DNA from: JABMNT01 sp048262255
GTDB lineage: Bacteria; Pseudomonadota; Alphaproteobacteria; Rhodospirillales; Casp-alpha2
DNA length: 64,000 bases
Assembly (NCBI GenBank): GCA_048262255.1
Contig: JBLXFH010000001.1
Coordinates: forward strand, 1,364,001 to 1,428,000
Reading direction: 5' to 3'
The first letter of the stretch is position 1; each line of letters starts with the position of its first letter. Position numbers and translations under genes: made by a program. Under the pieces are notes generated by a model. It did not search any database, was not told the DNA's origin, and saw only the letters and a program-made list of their open reading frames with translations. Shown here one piece after another: positions 43,643 to 52,717 of the stretch.

Positions 43643-44083
43643 ATGGATCAGGACATTGATATGGAAGATCGACGCGATGATGAGCGTCGCGGCCCCGATA
43701 GACGGTCCTCCGTCATCAAAACGTATGACGAGAAAAGCTATGTTTTTCGCGAACATGAAACGGCGCAGGAAGCCTTTATTGTCAAATCCGGCAAAGTCCG
43801 AATCATCAAAACGCTTTATGAAGACGGGGTTTCAAAGGAGGTCACCCTGAACATTCTGGATGAAGGCGAGATGTTTGGCGAAATGGCGCTGATCGACGAT
43901 AAGCCCCGTATGGCTTCCGCTCAAGCCTATCAGGGATCGCTGACCGTCTATGTGATTTCACAAAGCCAGTTTAAATCAATGTTGTCAAAATCAAACCCGT
44001 TTGTGATTAAACTGCTCGGCATTTTGGCCAATCTGGTCCGTGAAAACAGTCACGGGGCAAATATCGACCAATCGAACGTTTAG
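43643..44083 (+). CDS. cyclic-nucleotide-binding domain protein without DNA-binding domain
   Basis: A 146-residue protein. A charged N-terminus (EDRRDDERRGPDRRS) precedes a single cNMP-binding beta barrel (residues about 25-135) with GEMFGEMALIDDKPRMASAQA, which is the phosphate-binding cassette: Glu and Arg needed for cAMP or cGMP are in GEMAL and PRMAS. No helix-turn-helix follows, so it is a stand-alone sensor or adaptor. It could respond to cAMP made by the cyclase at 59619-61316, which is inference. An ATG at 43661 with AGGA upstream is an alternative start. Confidence 0.85.
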   Translation: MDQDIDMEDRRDDERRGPDRRSSVIKTYDEKSYVFREHETAQEAFIVKSGKVRIIKTLYEDGVSKEVTLNILDEGEMFGEMALIDDKPRMASAQAYQGSLTVYVISQSQFKSMLSKSNPFVIKLLGILANLVRENSHGANIDQSNV

Positions 44084-44115
44084 CTGCGCCCCGCCTTCCC
44101 GACTGTGAAGCAGCG

Positions 44116-45045
44116 TTACCCAACAGGCGTTAACCAGCCATGACGGTCTTCCGTATGCCCATTGACGATATTTAAAAACCGCTCCTGAAGCCGTTCCGTG
44201 GCAGGCCCCATGCGCCCTGTTCCGATTTCAATATCATCAACGCTCCGGATCGGGGTGATTTCGGTCGCGGTGCCGGCAAAAAACAGTTCATTGGCGCTAT
44301 AGAGTGCCTCGCGGGGCATCATCATCTCCCTGACCTCAATACCCAGATCTCCAGCGATCTGAAAGACCGTGGCGCGGGTGATGCCTTGCAGGTTGGAGCC
44401 TTCAATGGGCGGCGTGACAAGCGCGCCGTCAATCACCGCAAACACGTTCTGGCCACTACCTTCACTGACAATCCCCTGTGGTGTCAGGGCGATGGCTTCC
44501 ACATATCCAAGCCGCTGTGCTTCCATCTTGATCAGCATGGCGTTGTTGTAATGGCCGGCGGCTTTGGCCATGCCCGGAAATGTGTTGGCGGCGGCGCGGG
44601 CCCAACTGGATACGCAGACATCAACGCCCTGTGCCAGAGCATCCTTGCCCAGATAAGCGCCCCAGTTCCAGGTCGGGATAAAGGTTTCAATGGGACTGCC
44701 CACACCATCCATACCCATGGACCCGTATCCCCTGAGGACCATGGGGCGGATGTAGGCGTTTTTAAGGTTATTGGCGCGCACAACATCCAGACTGGCTTTT
44801 ACCAGTTCTTCTTCCGTATATCCCGGCTCCATGCGGTAAATACGCCAGGAATTGCGCAAACGATGAATATGTTCGGGCAGGCGGAAGACCGCAGGGCCCT
44901 GTTTGGTATCATAACAGCGGATACCTTCAAAAACCGAAGCGCCAAACTGGACAGCCGTAGACAGCACATGGACAGAGGCTTCGGCCCAGGGGATCAGCGC
45001 CCCGTTTTTCCAGATGAATTCGGCTTCGTCGACGGTCGCGGCCAT
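44116..45045 (-). CDS. ilvE: branched-chain amino acid aminotransferase IlvE
   Basis: A 309-residue class IV PLP enzyme that makes leucine, isoleucine and valine from their keto acids with glutamate. Motifs: YRMEPGYTEEELVKA in the N-terminal domain, the PLP lysine in MAKAAGHYNNAMLIK, and EAIALTPQGIVSEGSGQNVF (written in parts: IALTPQGIVSEG, SGQNVF) near the cofactor. Length is normal. It is convergent with the cNMP gene and divergent from the Arg-rich gene. Confidence 0.94.
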   Translation of the reverse strand: MAATVDEAEFIWKNGALIPWAEASVHVLSTAVQFGASVFEGIRCYDTKQGPAVFRLPEHIHRLRNSWRIYRMEPGYTEEELVKASLDVVRANNLKNAYIRPMVLRGYGSMGMDGVGSPIETFIPTWNWGAYLGKDALAQGVDVCVSSWARAAANTFPGMAKAAGHYNNAMLIKMEAQRLGYVEAIALTPQGIVSEGSGQNVFAVIDGALVTPPIEGSNLQGITRATVFQIAGDLGIEVREMMMPREALYSANELFFAGTATEITPIRSVDDIEIGTGRMGPATERLQERFLNIVNGHTEDRHGWLTPVG

Positions 45046-45151
45046 GGCTCTCCCTTTCAGATGTTTGACCTCATCTTAATGCCTTAAAGAATTGTGTCTA
45101 CTGTGCCAAAGAGATGCCTATAATCATCCGGCACAGAAGAGGGAACAGACC

Positions 45152-45415
45152 ATGGCCGATCAGGACCAGCGCAACGCACCTCGCCGCACCGAGGAACGTC
45201 GGGACGATGACCGCCGCGACGAGGAGCGCCGCGAGGGAGAACGCCGCGGTACGGGCATGGCATCCGATTATCTTGGGCAGGACCGGCGCACCGAGGACCG
45301 CCGCGAGTCGCAGCGCCGTATTCTCGAACGCCGGGTAATCGAGCGTCGCCAGAGGGATGAGCGCCGTGAGCAGGAAATCATCGATAAAAGCTGGCCCCTG
45401 ATCCCGAAAAAATGA
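45152..45415 (+). CDS. small Arg/Asp/Glu-rich repeat protein
   Basis: An 87-residue highly charged protein. AGGGAAC precedes ATG 45152. Between residues 10 and 75 it repeats short motifs of the kind ERRxxERRDDxRR and EDRRESQRRIL, giving an extended or helical strip of alternating Arg-Arg and acidic residues. No domain is recognised. The DRR pattern recurs in the tails of the cNMP protein at 43643 and the CheY-like protein at 5803, so it may be a shared interaction or nucleic-acid-binding element. Function unknown. Confidence 0.6.
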   Translation: MADQDQRNAPRRTEERRDDDRRDEERREGERRGTGMASDYLGQDRRTEDRRESQRRILERRVIERRQRDERREQEIIDKSWPLIPKK

Positions 45416-45645
45416 CGGGTTTTCGATTGGACAGGATTGTTACATAAGCGGAGAACCGGCGCTGAGGGGCGGCAGGCGCATAAAAAAATGCATCTCGACA
45501 GCTTTTTGTCAGTTGCATACATCACAATGTGCCTTACATAAGACTATGAACCTTCAGATGGCATGAACTTGGGCTTGAAGAAGGGGGGATTTAAGCGTAT
45601 CGAAGGGGCCAATTGGCATGGCCTATTTGTGTGGAGACGAAATCG

Positions 45646-45855
45646 GTGTTTAGTAAAAAAACAACAAAAATTGAAGTCGGAGACCGGTTCGTTAAAGCAG
45701 ATGACCCTAAAACGGTCTGGGTTGTATCCGGTCGGGGGAGTTCTGTCGTTGCGATTCCCCATTATCAGGTCGTTCGCGAAGGTTATGAAAGCCGTGTCCG
45801 CACACTGTCCGCACAGGTTCTGCTGGATTCACAATATTATCTGCGTGTGAAGTAA
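45646..45855 (+). CDS. small beta-rich hypothetical protein
   Basis: A 69-residue protein. GTG 45646 is chosen because GGAG lies nine bases before it; the frame is open to TTG 45613. Sequence such as KTVWVVSGRG and VAIPHYQVVREG looks beta-rich and compact. No family is recognised. It runs convergent with the exported protein gene, ending ten bases before it. Confidence 0.5.
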   Translation: MFSKKTTKIEVGDRFVKADDPKTVWVVSGRGSSVVAIPHYQVVREGYESRVRTLSAQVLLDSQYYLRVK

Positions 45856-45865
45856 GGCCCGGCTT

Positions 45866-46768
45866 CTAGCGGTTTTCCCTTATTTCTACCTGTTTTAAGA
45901 TATAGTCTCCGCCCTGATTGATTAGGACGAGTCCGTTGAACGGGTCGCGAAATCCAAGATCGGTCGCCGACAGGATATCAACCCCATCAATGCGGACCGT
46001 CATCCGTCCATCCGATTGGCGCAGCCATTCGAAAGCGTGAAATTTCTTGTCTTCCAGGGGCTTTGCCAACGTTGCCGTATTCATAATACTGGAACCGCGC
46101 GCCGATACCCGGATCAATTCCAGCTTTCCGCCGGGTATATAAGCCAGCCGATATCCGGCGGGCTGGATGCCAGCGCTCAGTTTTCCCTGATAGACGGCCA
46201 GTTCCAGCCGGCCCTCCGCGGTCCATGAACTGAGGCTGGCCTGTAAGTGGAACGCATTGGAGATCGTTACGGGCGTACTGATGATGGCTTCATTGGGTTT
46301 CGCCTTCTGTTGCGCCCCCTGAGAGCCCCCCAAGGCCTGATTAAGGATTTTCCCGAATAGGAGGGCAGCGGCGTCTTGGCTGCTTTGGTGGGTAGAGGTT
46401 TGCGCCTTGGCGGCAATGGCGCTGCGCAGGCCCCAGCCTTTTTCGACCCAGTATTCACCCGCCAACACGGTCCATGTCGGATTTCTTTCAAAATTGCCGT
46501 CGGAAAAGTCGTCGCTCAGGATCTGGGGTTGTGCGATGGGGCTGGCAGGTTGCGTCAGGTCGCGCAAATCCTTTAAAAAGGCAGGGTCTGCGGCCCGCGC
46601 CTGTTCCGCCTTTTCAATCAGTTCCTTGAGCCTTTTGACAAGGTCCTGATACCTGTTCTCTATAACCGCTGCCGACGTGTCCGGATTGGTCCACGGTTTG
46701 TAGGTGTTTTGGGCCAGCGCCCCCGGTGCGAAAAACAGCAATGAAAGAAACAAGGTAACGGTCCGCAT
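45866..46768 (-). CDS. exported protein with LamG/concanavalin-like domain
   Basis: A 300-residue secreted protein. The signal peptide ends around residue 20 (PGALAQ). A helical segment (residues about 30-75) is followed by a beta-sandwich region (about 85-300) with the pattern of LamG or DUF1080-like domains, including DDFSDGNFERNPTWTVLAG and FHAFEWLRQSDGRMTVRIDG (domain assignment by pattern only). This fold often binds glycans. It probably acts in the periplasm or outside the cell. A stretch of about 35 residues rich in Ala/Gln/Ser splits the sandwich. Confidence 0.65.
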   Translation of the reverse strand: MRTVTLFLSLLFFAPGALAQNTYKPWTNPDTSAAVIENRYQDLVKRLKELIEKAEQARAADPAFLKDLRDLTQPASPIAQPQILSDDFSDGNFERNPTWTVLAGEYWVEKGWGLRSAIAAKAQTSTHQSSQDAAALLFGKILNQALGGSQGAQQKAKPNEAIISTPVTISNAFHLQASLSSWTAEGRLELAVYQGKLSAGIQPAGYRLAYIPGGKLELIRVSARGSSIMNTATLAKPLEDKKFHAFEWLRQSDGRMTVRIDGVDILSATDLGFRDPFNGLVLINQGGDYILKQVEIRENR

Positions 46769-46843
46769 GATCTGGCTCCCAATCGTCTTAAGGCGACATC
46801 TGTCAGCAGCCTAGCACAAGACGATTGGGAAAATCACATGCGA

Positions 46844-49800
46844 TTATGTGCGGTCATAGGCCAGATTGGGGGCCAGCCTCCGTTCGGTCGCTTCAATGGT
46901 TTCACCGATACGTTGTGCATAGTCTTCAACCTGATCGCGCCCGATTTTGCCAAGGCCGAAGTATTTGGCTTTTGGGTGGGCGAAATAAAAGCCTGAAACC
47001 GCCGCCGTCGGTAGCATGGCATAGCTTTCCGTGAGGCTCATTCCGGCATTCTGTTCCGCCTGAAGCAGGTCAAAGAGCGCCGGTTTTTCGCCGTGATCGG
47101 GACAGGCGGGATATCCTGGCGCCGGGCGGATACCCTGATAGGATTCGCGGATCAAAGCGTCATTATCTAGCTCTTCATTCTGGGCATATCCCCAGAATTC
47201 CTTGCGCACCCGCTCATGCATGCGCTCGGCAAAAGCTTCGGCCAGCCGGTCGGCCAGGGCTTTCAGCAGAATCTCCGAATAATCGTCATGAGACGCCTTG
47301 AATTCCTTCAGCTTGTTCTCAATGCCAATCCCGGCGGTAACGGCAAAGCCGCCCAGATAATCTGTTATCCCGCTGTCTTTTGGCGCGATGAAGTCGGCCA
47401 GACAGGCGTTGGAGCGGCCTTCACGCTTGTTCATTTGCTGGCGCAGGAAGTGGAAGGTTTTCGGCTGGTTCGAGCCATCCCAGTCCATATCCAGTTCAAC
47501 ATCATCACCAACTGCATTGGCGGGAAAGAAGCCGATGACGGCGCGCGCCGTCAGCCATTTTTCGTCAATGATCTTTTTGAGCATGGCTTTGGCGTCGTTA
47601 TAGAGCGATGTTGCCGCTTCACCGACAACCGGATCATCGAGCAGCGTCGGGTACGTGCCCGCCAGTTCCCAGGTCCGGAAAAACGGAGTCCAGTCGATAC
47701 GCGTCGCCAATTCCGCCAGATCGTAATTATCGAAACTTTTCAAACCCAGAAACGCCGGCGTTTTTGGCTGGAAATCCGCCCAGTCGATGGGCGTTTTGGC
47801 GGCGCGTGCCTCTTCGATGGGCGGCAGGACTTTGTTTTCCTGGCCGCGGGCGTGACGTTCGCGCGAGGCTTGCTGATCTTGCGCGACTTCAGCCAGAAAG
47901 GCATCGCGTCGGGTGTCGCTGAGCAGGTTGCTGGCAACGCCAACGGCGCGTGATGCATCGTTGACGTGAATGACCGGATGCACGTAGTTGGGCGCAATCT
48001 TGACGGCGGTATGAACTTTTGAAGTGGTGGCACCGCCAATGAGCAGCGGAATGTCGAACCCGGCCCGCTTCATCTCCAGTGCTACAGTGCACATTTCCTC
48101 GAGCGACGGCGTGATCAGGCCAGACAGGCCAATCATATCGGCTTTCTCGGCTTTTGCGGTTTCCAGGATTTTGGCATAAGGCACCATAACGCCCAGATCG
48201 ACCACATCATAGTTGTTGCACTGGAGCACGACGCCGACGATGTTTTTGCCAATATCGTGGACGTCGCCCTTAACCGTCGCCATGACGATCTTGCCCTTGC
48301 TTTGGGTGTCGCCGCTTTTGTCTTTTTCAGCCTCAATAAAGGGAGTCAGATGGGCCACAGCCTGTTTCATAACGCGCGCCGACTTGACGACTTGGGGCAG
48401 GAACATCTGGCCCGACCCGAACAGATCGCCAACAATGTTCATACCGTCCATCAATGGCCCTTCGATGACCTCGATGGGGCGGTCCCGATTGACGCGTGCC
48501 TCTTCGGTGTCTTCGATGACATAGTCGTTGATGCCCTTGACCAGCGCATGGGCGAGACGCTCCTCGACGCTTTTTTCACGCCATGAGAGGTCTTCCTTGG
48601 ATTCCCGTTTTTCACCGACCACGTCGCTGGCGATTTCCAGCAGCCGCTCGGTAGCGTCGTCGCGCCGGTTAAACACGGTGTCTTCAATGCGTTCCTTGAG
48701 CTGGTCCGGAATATCGGCATAAACGGTCAGCTGGCCGGCGTTGACGATCGCCATGTTCAGTCCCGCGCGGATGGCATGATATAAGAAAACCGAGTGCATG
48801 GCTTCGCGGACCGGGTTGTTGCCCCTGAACGAGAACGACATGTTGGACAGGCCGCCGCTGGTCAGGGCGTGGGGCAGGGTGCGCTTGATTTCAGCCACGG
48901 CGGCAATGAAATCTTTCGAAAAATTCCTGTGTTCTTCGATGCCCGTTGCGATGGGGAAGATATTGGCGTCGAAAATGATGTCCTGCGGCTGAAAACCAAC
49001 CTCTTCGGTCAGAATCCGGTAGGATTCCGTGCAGATTTCTATCATCCGCTCGTAGCTGTCAGCCTGGCCCTGCTCATCAAAGGCCATGACCACCACGGCG
49101 GCGCCGTAGCGCTGGATTTCGCGGGCCTGGGCAATGAAGGGCGCAACCCCTTCCTTGAGGCTGATGGAGTTGACAACGCCTTTGCCCTGCACGGTTTGCA
49201 GGCCCGCCTCAATGACGCTCCATTTCGAGGAATCGATCATGATCGGGACCCGGCAGATATCGGGCTCGGAGGCGATCAGCCGCAAGAAGGTCGACATGGT
49301 GGCTTCCGCATCCAGCATGGCGTCGTCCATATTCACGTCAACAATCTGGGCGCCATTGGCGACCTGCTGGCGGGCGATGTCGAGGGCCTCTTCATAGGCT
49401 CCTTCACGGATCAGGCGGGCGAACTTGGCAGACCCGGCGACGTTTGTCCGTTCGCCGACGTTCACAAAACCGGTCACGTCATTGAGGGTGAGCGGTTCAA
49501 GGCCGCTCAGGGCGCAATAGGGGGCCGGAGCCGGAATGGGGCGCGGCGTTGCTCCCTTGACGGATTGCGCGATCACACGGATATGATCCGGTGTTGTGCC
49601 GCAGCAACCGCCAACGATGTTGACGAAGCCGCTGGTTGCAAATTCGCTGAGGTGGGTTGCCATATATTCGGGTGTATCGTCATACAGGCCGAACTCGTTT
49701 GGCAGTCCGGCGTTGGGATAAACGCTGATGTGCGTATCTGCCAGAGCTGAGACGGCCTGCACATGGGCGCGCAGGGCTTCCGCACCAAGCGCACAATTGA

Positions 49801-50599
49801 AACCCACACTGATCGGTTTGGCATGGGCCACGGAATTCCAGAAGGCTTCCGGAGTTTGCCCGGACAAGGTCCGGCCGGAGGCATCGGTAATGGTGCCGGA
49901 AAGCATGATCGGCAGGCGGATATTTTCGTCTTCAAAAAACTTAAGGACGGCGTAAATGGCGGCCTTGGCGTTCAGGGTATCGAACACGGTTTCGATCAGC
50001 AAAAGATCAACGCCACCGTCAACCAGCCCCAATATGGCTTCCGTATAGGACTCGACCAGTTCCATATAGGTGACGTTCCGATAACCGGGATCATTGACAT
50101 CCGGCGAAATGGAAGCTGTTCGGTTGGTCGGCCCAAGCGCTCCGGCGACAAAGCGCGGCTTGTCGGGTTCGGCGGCAGAGACTTTATCGGCGGCTTCACG
50201 GGCGAGAACGGCGCTTTTGAAATTCAGTTCATAAACCAGCTCTTCCATGCCGTAATCGGCTTGGGCGATGGAGGTGGAACTGAAGGTGTTGGTCTCGACG
50301 ATATCCGCTCCGGCCTCAAAAAAATCGGCGTGGATTTTACGGATCACACCCGGCTGCGTCAGGCTCAAAAGATCGTTGTTGCCTTTCACGTCCTGGCCCC
50401 AGTTGGCAAACTGTTCGCCGCGGTAATCGCTTTCAGAGAAAGAATGGTCCTGGATCATCGTGCCCATGGCGCCGTCCAGCACAAAAATCCGCTTGCTGAG
50501 CAAGGCCCGCAGTTCGGCTGTGCGATCGGGGCGGCGACGCCGGTTGGCGTGGTTTTCTGCGGCGGTCAGGGGTCTTTCGAGAACGGTCAATGAAGTCAT
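46844..50599 (-). CDS. metH: cobalamin-dependent methionine synthase
   Basis: A 1251-residue enzyme that methylates homocysteine from methyltetrahydrofolate. Modules in order: homocysteine-binding domain (VLDGAMGTMIQ, and the zinc cysteines of FVNIVGGCCGTTPDHI), pterin-binding domain (NVGERTNVAGSAKF), cobalamin-binding domain with DVHDIGKNIV (the lower-ligand His) and a C-terminal SAM-dependent reactivation domain (AEAFAERMHERVRKEFWG). All are present in full. The start ATG 50599 lies one base past the metF stop, so they are co-translated. No cobalamin riboswitch is seen ahead of the operon. Confidence 0.97.
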   Translation of the reverse strand: MTSLTVLERPLTAAENHANRRRRPDRTAELRALLSKRIFVLDGAMGTMIQDHSFSESDYRGEQFANWGQDVKGNNDLLSLTQPGVIRKIHADFFEAGADIVETNTFSSTSIAQADYGMEELVYELNFKSAVLAREAADKVSAAEPDKPRFVAGALGPTNRTASISPDVNDPGYRNVTYMELVESYTEAILGLVDGGVDLLLIETVFDTLNAKAAIYAVLKFFEDENIRLPIMLSGTITDASGRTLSGQTPEAFWNSVAHAKPISVGFNCALGAEALRAHVQAVSALADTHISVYPNAGLPNEFGLYDDTPEYMATHLSEFATSGFVNIVGGCCGTTPDHIRVIAQSVKGATPRPIPAPAPYCALSGLEPLTLNDVTGFVNVGERTNVAGSAKFARLIREGAYEEALDIARQQVANGAQIVDVNMDDAMLDAEATMSTFLRLIASEPDICRVPIMIDSSKWSVIEAGLQTVQGKGVVNSISLKEGVAPFIAQAREIQRYGAAVVVMAFDEQGQADSYERMIEICTESYRILTEEVGFQPQDIIFDANIFPIATGIEEHRNFSKDFIAAVAEIKRTLPHALTSGGLSNMSFSFRGNNPVREAMHSVFLYHAIRAGLNMAIVNAGQLTVYADIPDQLKERIEDTVFNRRDDATERLLEIASDVVGEKRESKEDLSWREKSVEERLAHALVKGINDYVIEDTEEARVNRDRPIEVIEGPLMDGMNIVGDLFGSGQMFLPQVVKSARVMKQAVAHLTPFIEAEKDKSGDTQSKGKIVMATVKGDVHDIGKNIVGVVLQCNNYDVVDLGVMVPYAKILETAKAEKADMIGLSGLITPSLEEMCTVALEMKRAGFDIPLLIGGATTSKVHTAVKIAPNYVHPVIHVNDASRAVGVASNLLSDTRRDAFLAEVAQDQQASRERHARGQENKVLPPIEEARAAKTPIDWADFQPKTPAFLGLKSFDNYDLAELATRIDWTPFFRTWELAGTYPTLLDDPVVGEAATSLYNDAKAMLKKIIDEKWLTARAVIGFFPANAVGDDVELDMDWDGSNQPKTFHFLRQQMNKREGRSNACLADFIAPKDSGITDYLGGFAVTAGIGIENKLKEFKASHDDYSEILLKALADRLAEAFAERMHERVRKEFWGYAQNEELDNDALIRESYQGIRPAPGYPACPDHGEKPALFDLLQAEQNAGMSLTESYAMLPTAAVSGFYFAHPKAKYFGLGKIGRDQVEDYAQRIGETIEATERRLAPNLAYDRT

Positions 50600-50600
50600 T

Positions 50601-51557
50601 TTAGGCGGCCTTGGATTGGGATTCGGGATGGACACCGAGAATGTGACATATGGCAAAGCACAGATCGGCCCGGTTCATGGTGTAAAAATGGAACTGGTTG
50701 ACGCCATTGGCGCTCAGCACCCGGCATTGCTCGGCGGCGAGACTGGCGGCCACCAGTTTGCGGGCTTCCGGTTCTTCGTCGAGGCCCTCGAACAGTTCAG
50801 CCATCCAAACCGGAATCCTGGTTCCGCATTTTTTTGAAAATTCGGCGACGCGTTTGAAGTTGGTAACTGGAAGTATGCCGGGGATGATTGGCACCGTGAT
50901 GCCGGCCGCGCGGGCGCGGTCCAGAAAATGCAGATAGGTATCAATATCGAAGAAAAACTGGGTTATGGCCTGCGTTGCACCGGCGTCGATCTTGCGTTTG
51001 AGGTTGTCCAGATCGGCCTCGGCGCTCGCGGCTTCCGGATGGGCTTCCGGATAGGCGGCAACGCTGATTTCAAAATCGGCCACTTTTTTCAGTCCGGCGA
51101 CCAGATCTGCAGCGTAGGCGTAACCGCCGGGATGAGGCTCGTAACGGTTAGCGCCCTTGGGTGGATCGCCGCGCAAGGCAACAATATGCCGCACACCGGC
51201 CTCCCAGTACTGACGGGCAACGGCATCCACGTCTTCGCGGGTCGCACTGACACAGGTTAAATGAGCGGCTGGCTCCAGAGCGGTATCCGTGCGGATGCGC
51301 GACACCGTGGTGTGCGTGCGTTCCCGGGTCGTGCCGCCAGCACCATAGGTAACGGAAACATAGGAGGGCTTTAGTGGAGCCAGACGTTGAATGGAATTCC
51401 ACAAGGTCTCGCTGGCGGCATCGGAATCCGGCGGAAAAAACTCAAAGGAAACGCTGACGTCGCGCGGCAGGGGCGAGGCGATGGCCAACTCGGAAGCTGG
51501 AACGCGACCGCGCGAAGAGACATTTTTAAGTTCGGGCGGGGGAGTTTTATTTGTCAT
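50601..51557 (-). CDS. metF: methylenetetrahydrofolate reductase
   Basis: A 318-residue FAD enzyme reducing methylene- to methyltetrahydrofolate for MetH. Conserved parts include VSFEFFPPDSD at the N-terminus, SVTYGAGGTTRERT, HIVALRGDPPKG and the end motif NGVNQFHFYTMNRADL. ATG 51557 overlaps the stop of the regulator gene (ATGA), which decides the start. It sits between the regulator and metH in a methionine-cycle operon. Confidence 0.96.
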   Translation of the reverse strand: MTNKTPPPELKNVSSRGRVPASELAIASPLPRDVSVSFEFFPPDSDAASETLWNSIQRLAPLKPSYVSVTYGAGGTTRERTHTTVSRIRTDTALEPAAHLTCVSATREDVDAVARQYWEAGVRHIVALRGDPPKGANRYEPHPGGYAYAADLVAGLKKVADFEISVAAYPEAHPEAASAEADLDNLKRKIDAGATQAITQFFFDIDTYLHFLDRARAAGITVPIIPGILPVTNFKRVAEFSKKCGTRIPVWMAELFEGLDEEPEARKLVAASLAAEQCRVLSANGVNQFHFYTMNRADLCFAICHILGVHPESQSKAA

Positions 51558-52555
51558 TGGGAAATTCCGTTCGTCGTCAATATCTGTGTCTTCGGTGTTT
51601 GAGGCGGGGTGTGCCGCTGGCTGGCGGTTTCCGGTTTCTCCGCAACCCAGACACAGACGGTCAGGGGGTCGCCTGTCAGTTTGGTTATGGTCATATCGAT
51701 CAGCCCGGCATGGGCAAACCAACTTTGCGCTTCGCTGTCGGCAAAGCCCAGGCGGCGGTGGTTGTCCTTTTGCCGCAGGCTTTCCACATCGTGAGGCGCG
51801 AAATCAACGATGACCAGACGCCCACCGGGTTTCAAAACCCGCGCCGCCTCAATGATGGCGAGGGCTGGATCATCGACAAAGTGTAAAACCTGATGGATAA
51901 CGGCCAAGTCAAATGATTCCGGATCATTTGGCAAATTAAACAGATCACCCTGACGAACCTGGCAATGGGGTAAGGCCGCAGCCTCCAGATTGGCCCGGGC
52001 GATGGCCAGCATTTCACGCGACAGGTCGATCCCTTCGCCTTGTGATATGAGCGGTCCAAACCGCTCCAGCAAATGGCCGGTGCCCGTTCCAATATCAATC
52101 ATCGTCGAAATACAGTTCCAGTCGAGAGCGTCGCTGATGGCTTGTTCGATATCGGCATCATCGACATGCAGTGACCGGATTTCGTCCCACTGCATGGCTA
52201 TTTCACTGAAATAGGCGGCTGCGGCCTGGCTGCGTTCGCGCTTGACGTCCTGCAGGCGTTCCATATCGCGCTGGATCAGCCGGTCGTCCATGGGAATCAG
52301 CGTCGACAGGCGTTCCGTCAGTTCGGCGCCAACGCCGGTCAGGGCGGCGCGATGGAAAACCCAGGTGCCTTCGCGAATACGCTCAAGCAGGCCCGCTTCG
52401 ACAAGCAGTTTCAGGTGCCGGGAAATACGCGGCTGGCTCTGATTCAGAATCCAGACCAGTTCACTGACGGTCAGTTCGCCTTTCAGACACAAGATAAGAA
52501 TCCGCAACCGGGTGGGTTCAGCGATGGCTTTCAAGGCATTAAGCAGTTGGTCCAT
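51554..52555 (-). CDS. ArsR-type regulator fused to a SAM-dependent methyltransferase domain
   Basis: A 333-residue fusion. Residues about 1-90 form an ArsR winged helix (ALKAIAEPTRLRIL, LNQSQPRISRHLKLL). Residues about 120-310 form a class I methyltransferase fold with motif I MIDIGTGTGHLLERFG, GEGIDLS, and VIHQVLHFVDDP. Regulators of this architecture commonly stand before metF/metH in alphaproteobacteria, where the methyltransferase domain is thought to read SAM or SAH. It would repress its own operon through the palindromes at 52609-52651. Its stop overlaps metF. Confidence 0.9.
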   Translation of the reverse strand: MDQLLNALKAIAEPTRLRILILCLKGELTVSELVWILNQSQPRISRHLKLLVEAGLLERIREGTWVFHRAALTGVGAELTERLSTLIPMDDRLIQRDMERLQDVKRERSQAAAAYFSEIAMQWDEIRSLHVDDADIEQAISDALDWNCISTMIDIGTGTGHLLERFGPLISQGEGIDLSREMLAIARANLEAAALPHCQVRQGDLFNLPNDPESFDLAVIHQVLHFVDDPALAIIEAARVLKPGGRLVIVDFAPHDVESLRQKDNHRRLGFADSEAQSWFAHAGLIDMTITKLTGDPLTVCVWVAEKPETASQRHTPPQTPKTQILTTNGISQ

Positions 52556-52608
52556 AGGGACGCCCTTGGTTGGTTGCGATGGGGATTTATAGCCAATAAA
52601 AATAAATA

Positions 52609-52651
52609 CATCAAGATATCTTTATGTCTTTATTTTTTATAGATATTATCT
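52609..52651 (-). promoter_or_regulatory. two palindromes, candidate operators of the ArsR-methyltransferase regulator
   Basis: CATCAAGATATCTTTATG (52609-52626) is palindromic at 16 of 18 positions around a perfect AAGATATCTT. AGATATTATCT (52641-52651) is a perfect palindrome around a central T. They lie 54-96 bases before the regulator's ATG, in the divergent promoter region shared with mlaA. Confidence 0.6.
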
Positions 52652-52717
52652 TGTAGCCTGTGTGGGAGGGGCGCGCTTGTTAATGGAATTCTAACCATAA
52701 TTCCGCACGATGAACCG

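Noticed and set aside
48794..49750. 318-residue open frame antisense to metH
   Set aside because: It is entirely inside metH on the other strand, and its composition reflects metH codon use.
50601..51722. longer metF start at 51722
   Set aside because: The extra 55 residues overlap the regulator gene and do not resemble MetF; the ATGA overlap at 51557 is the natural start.
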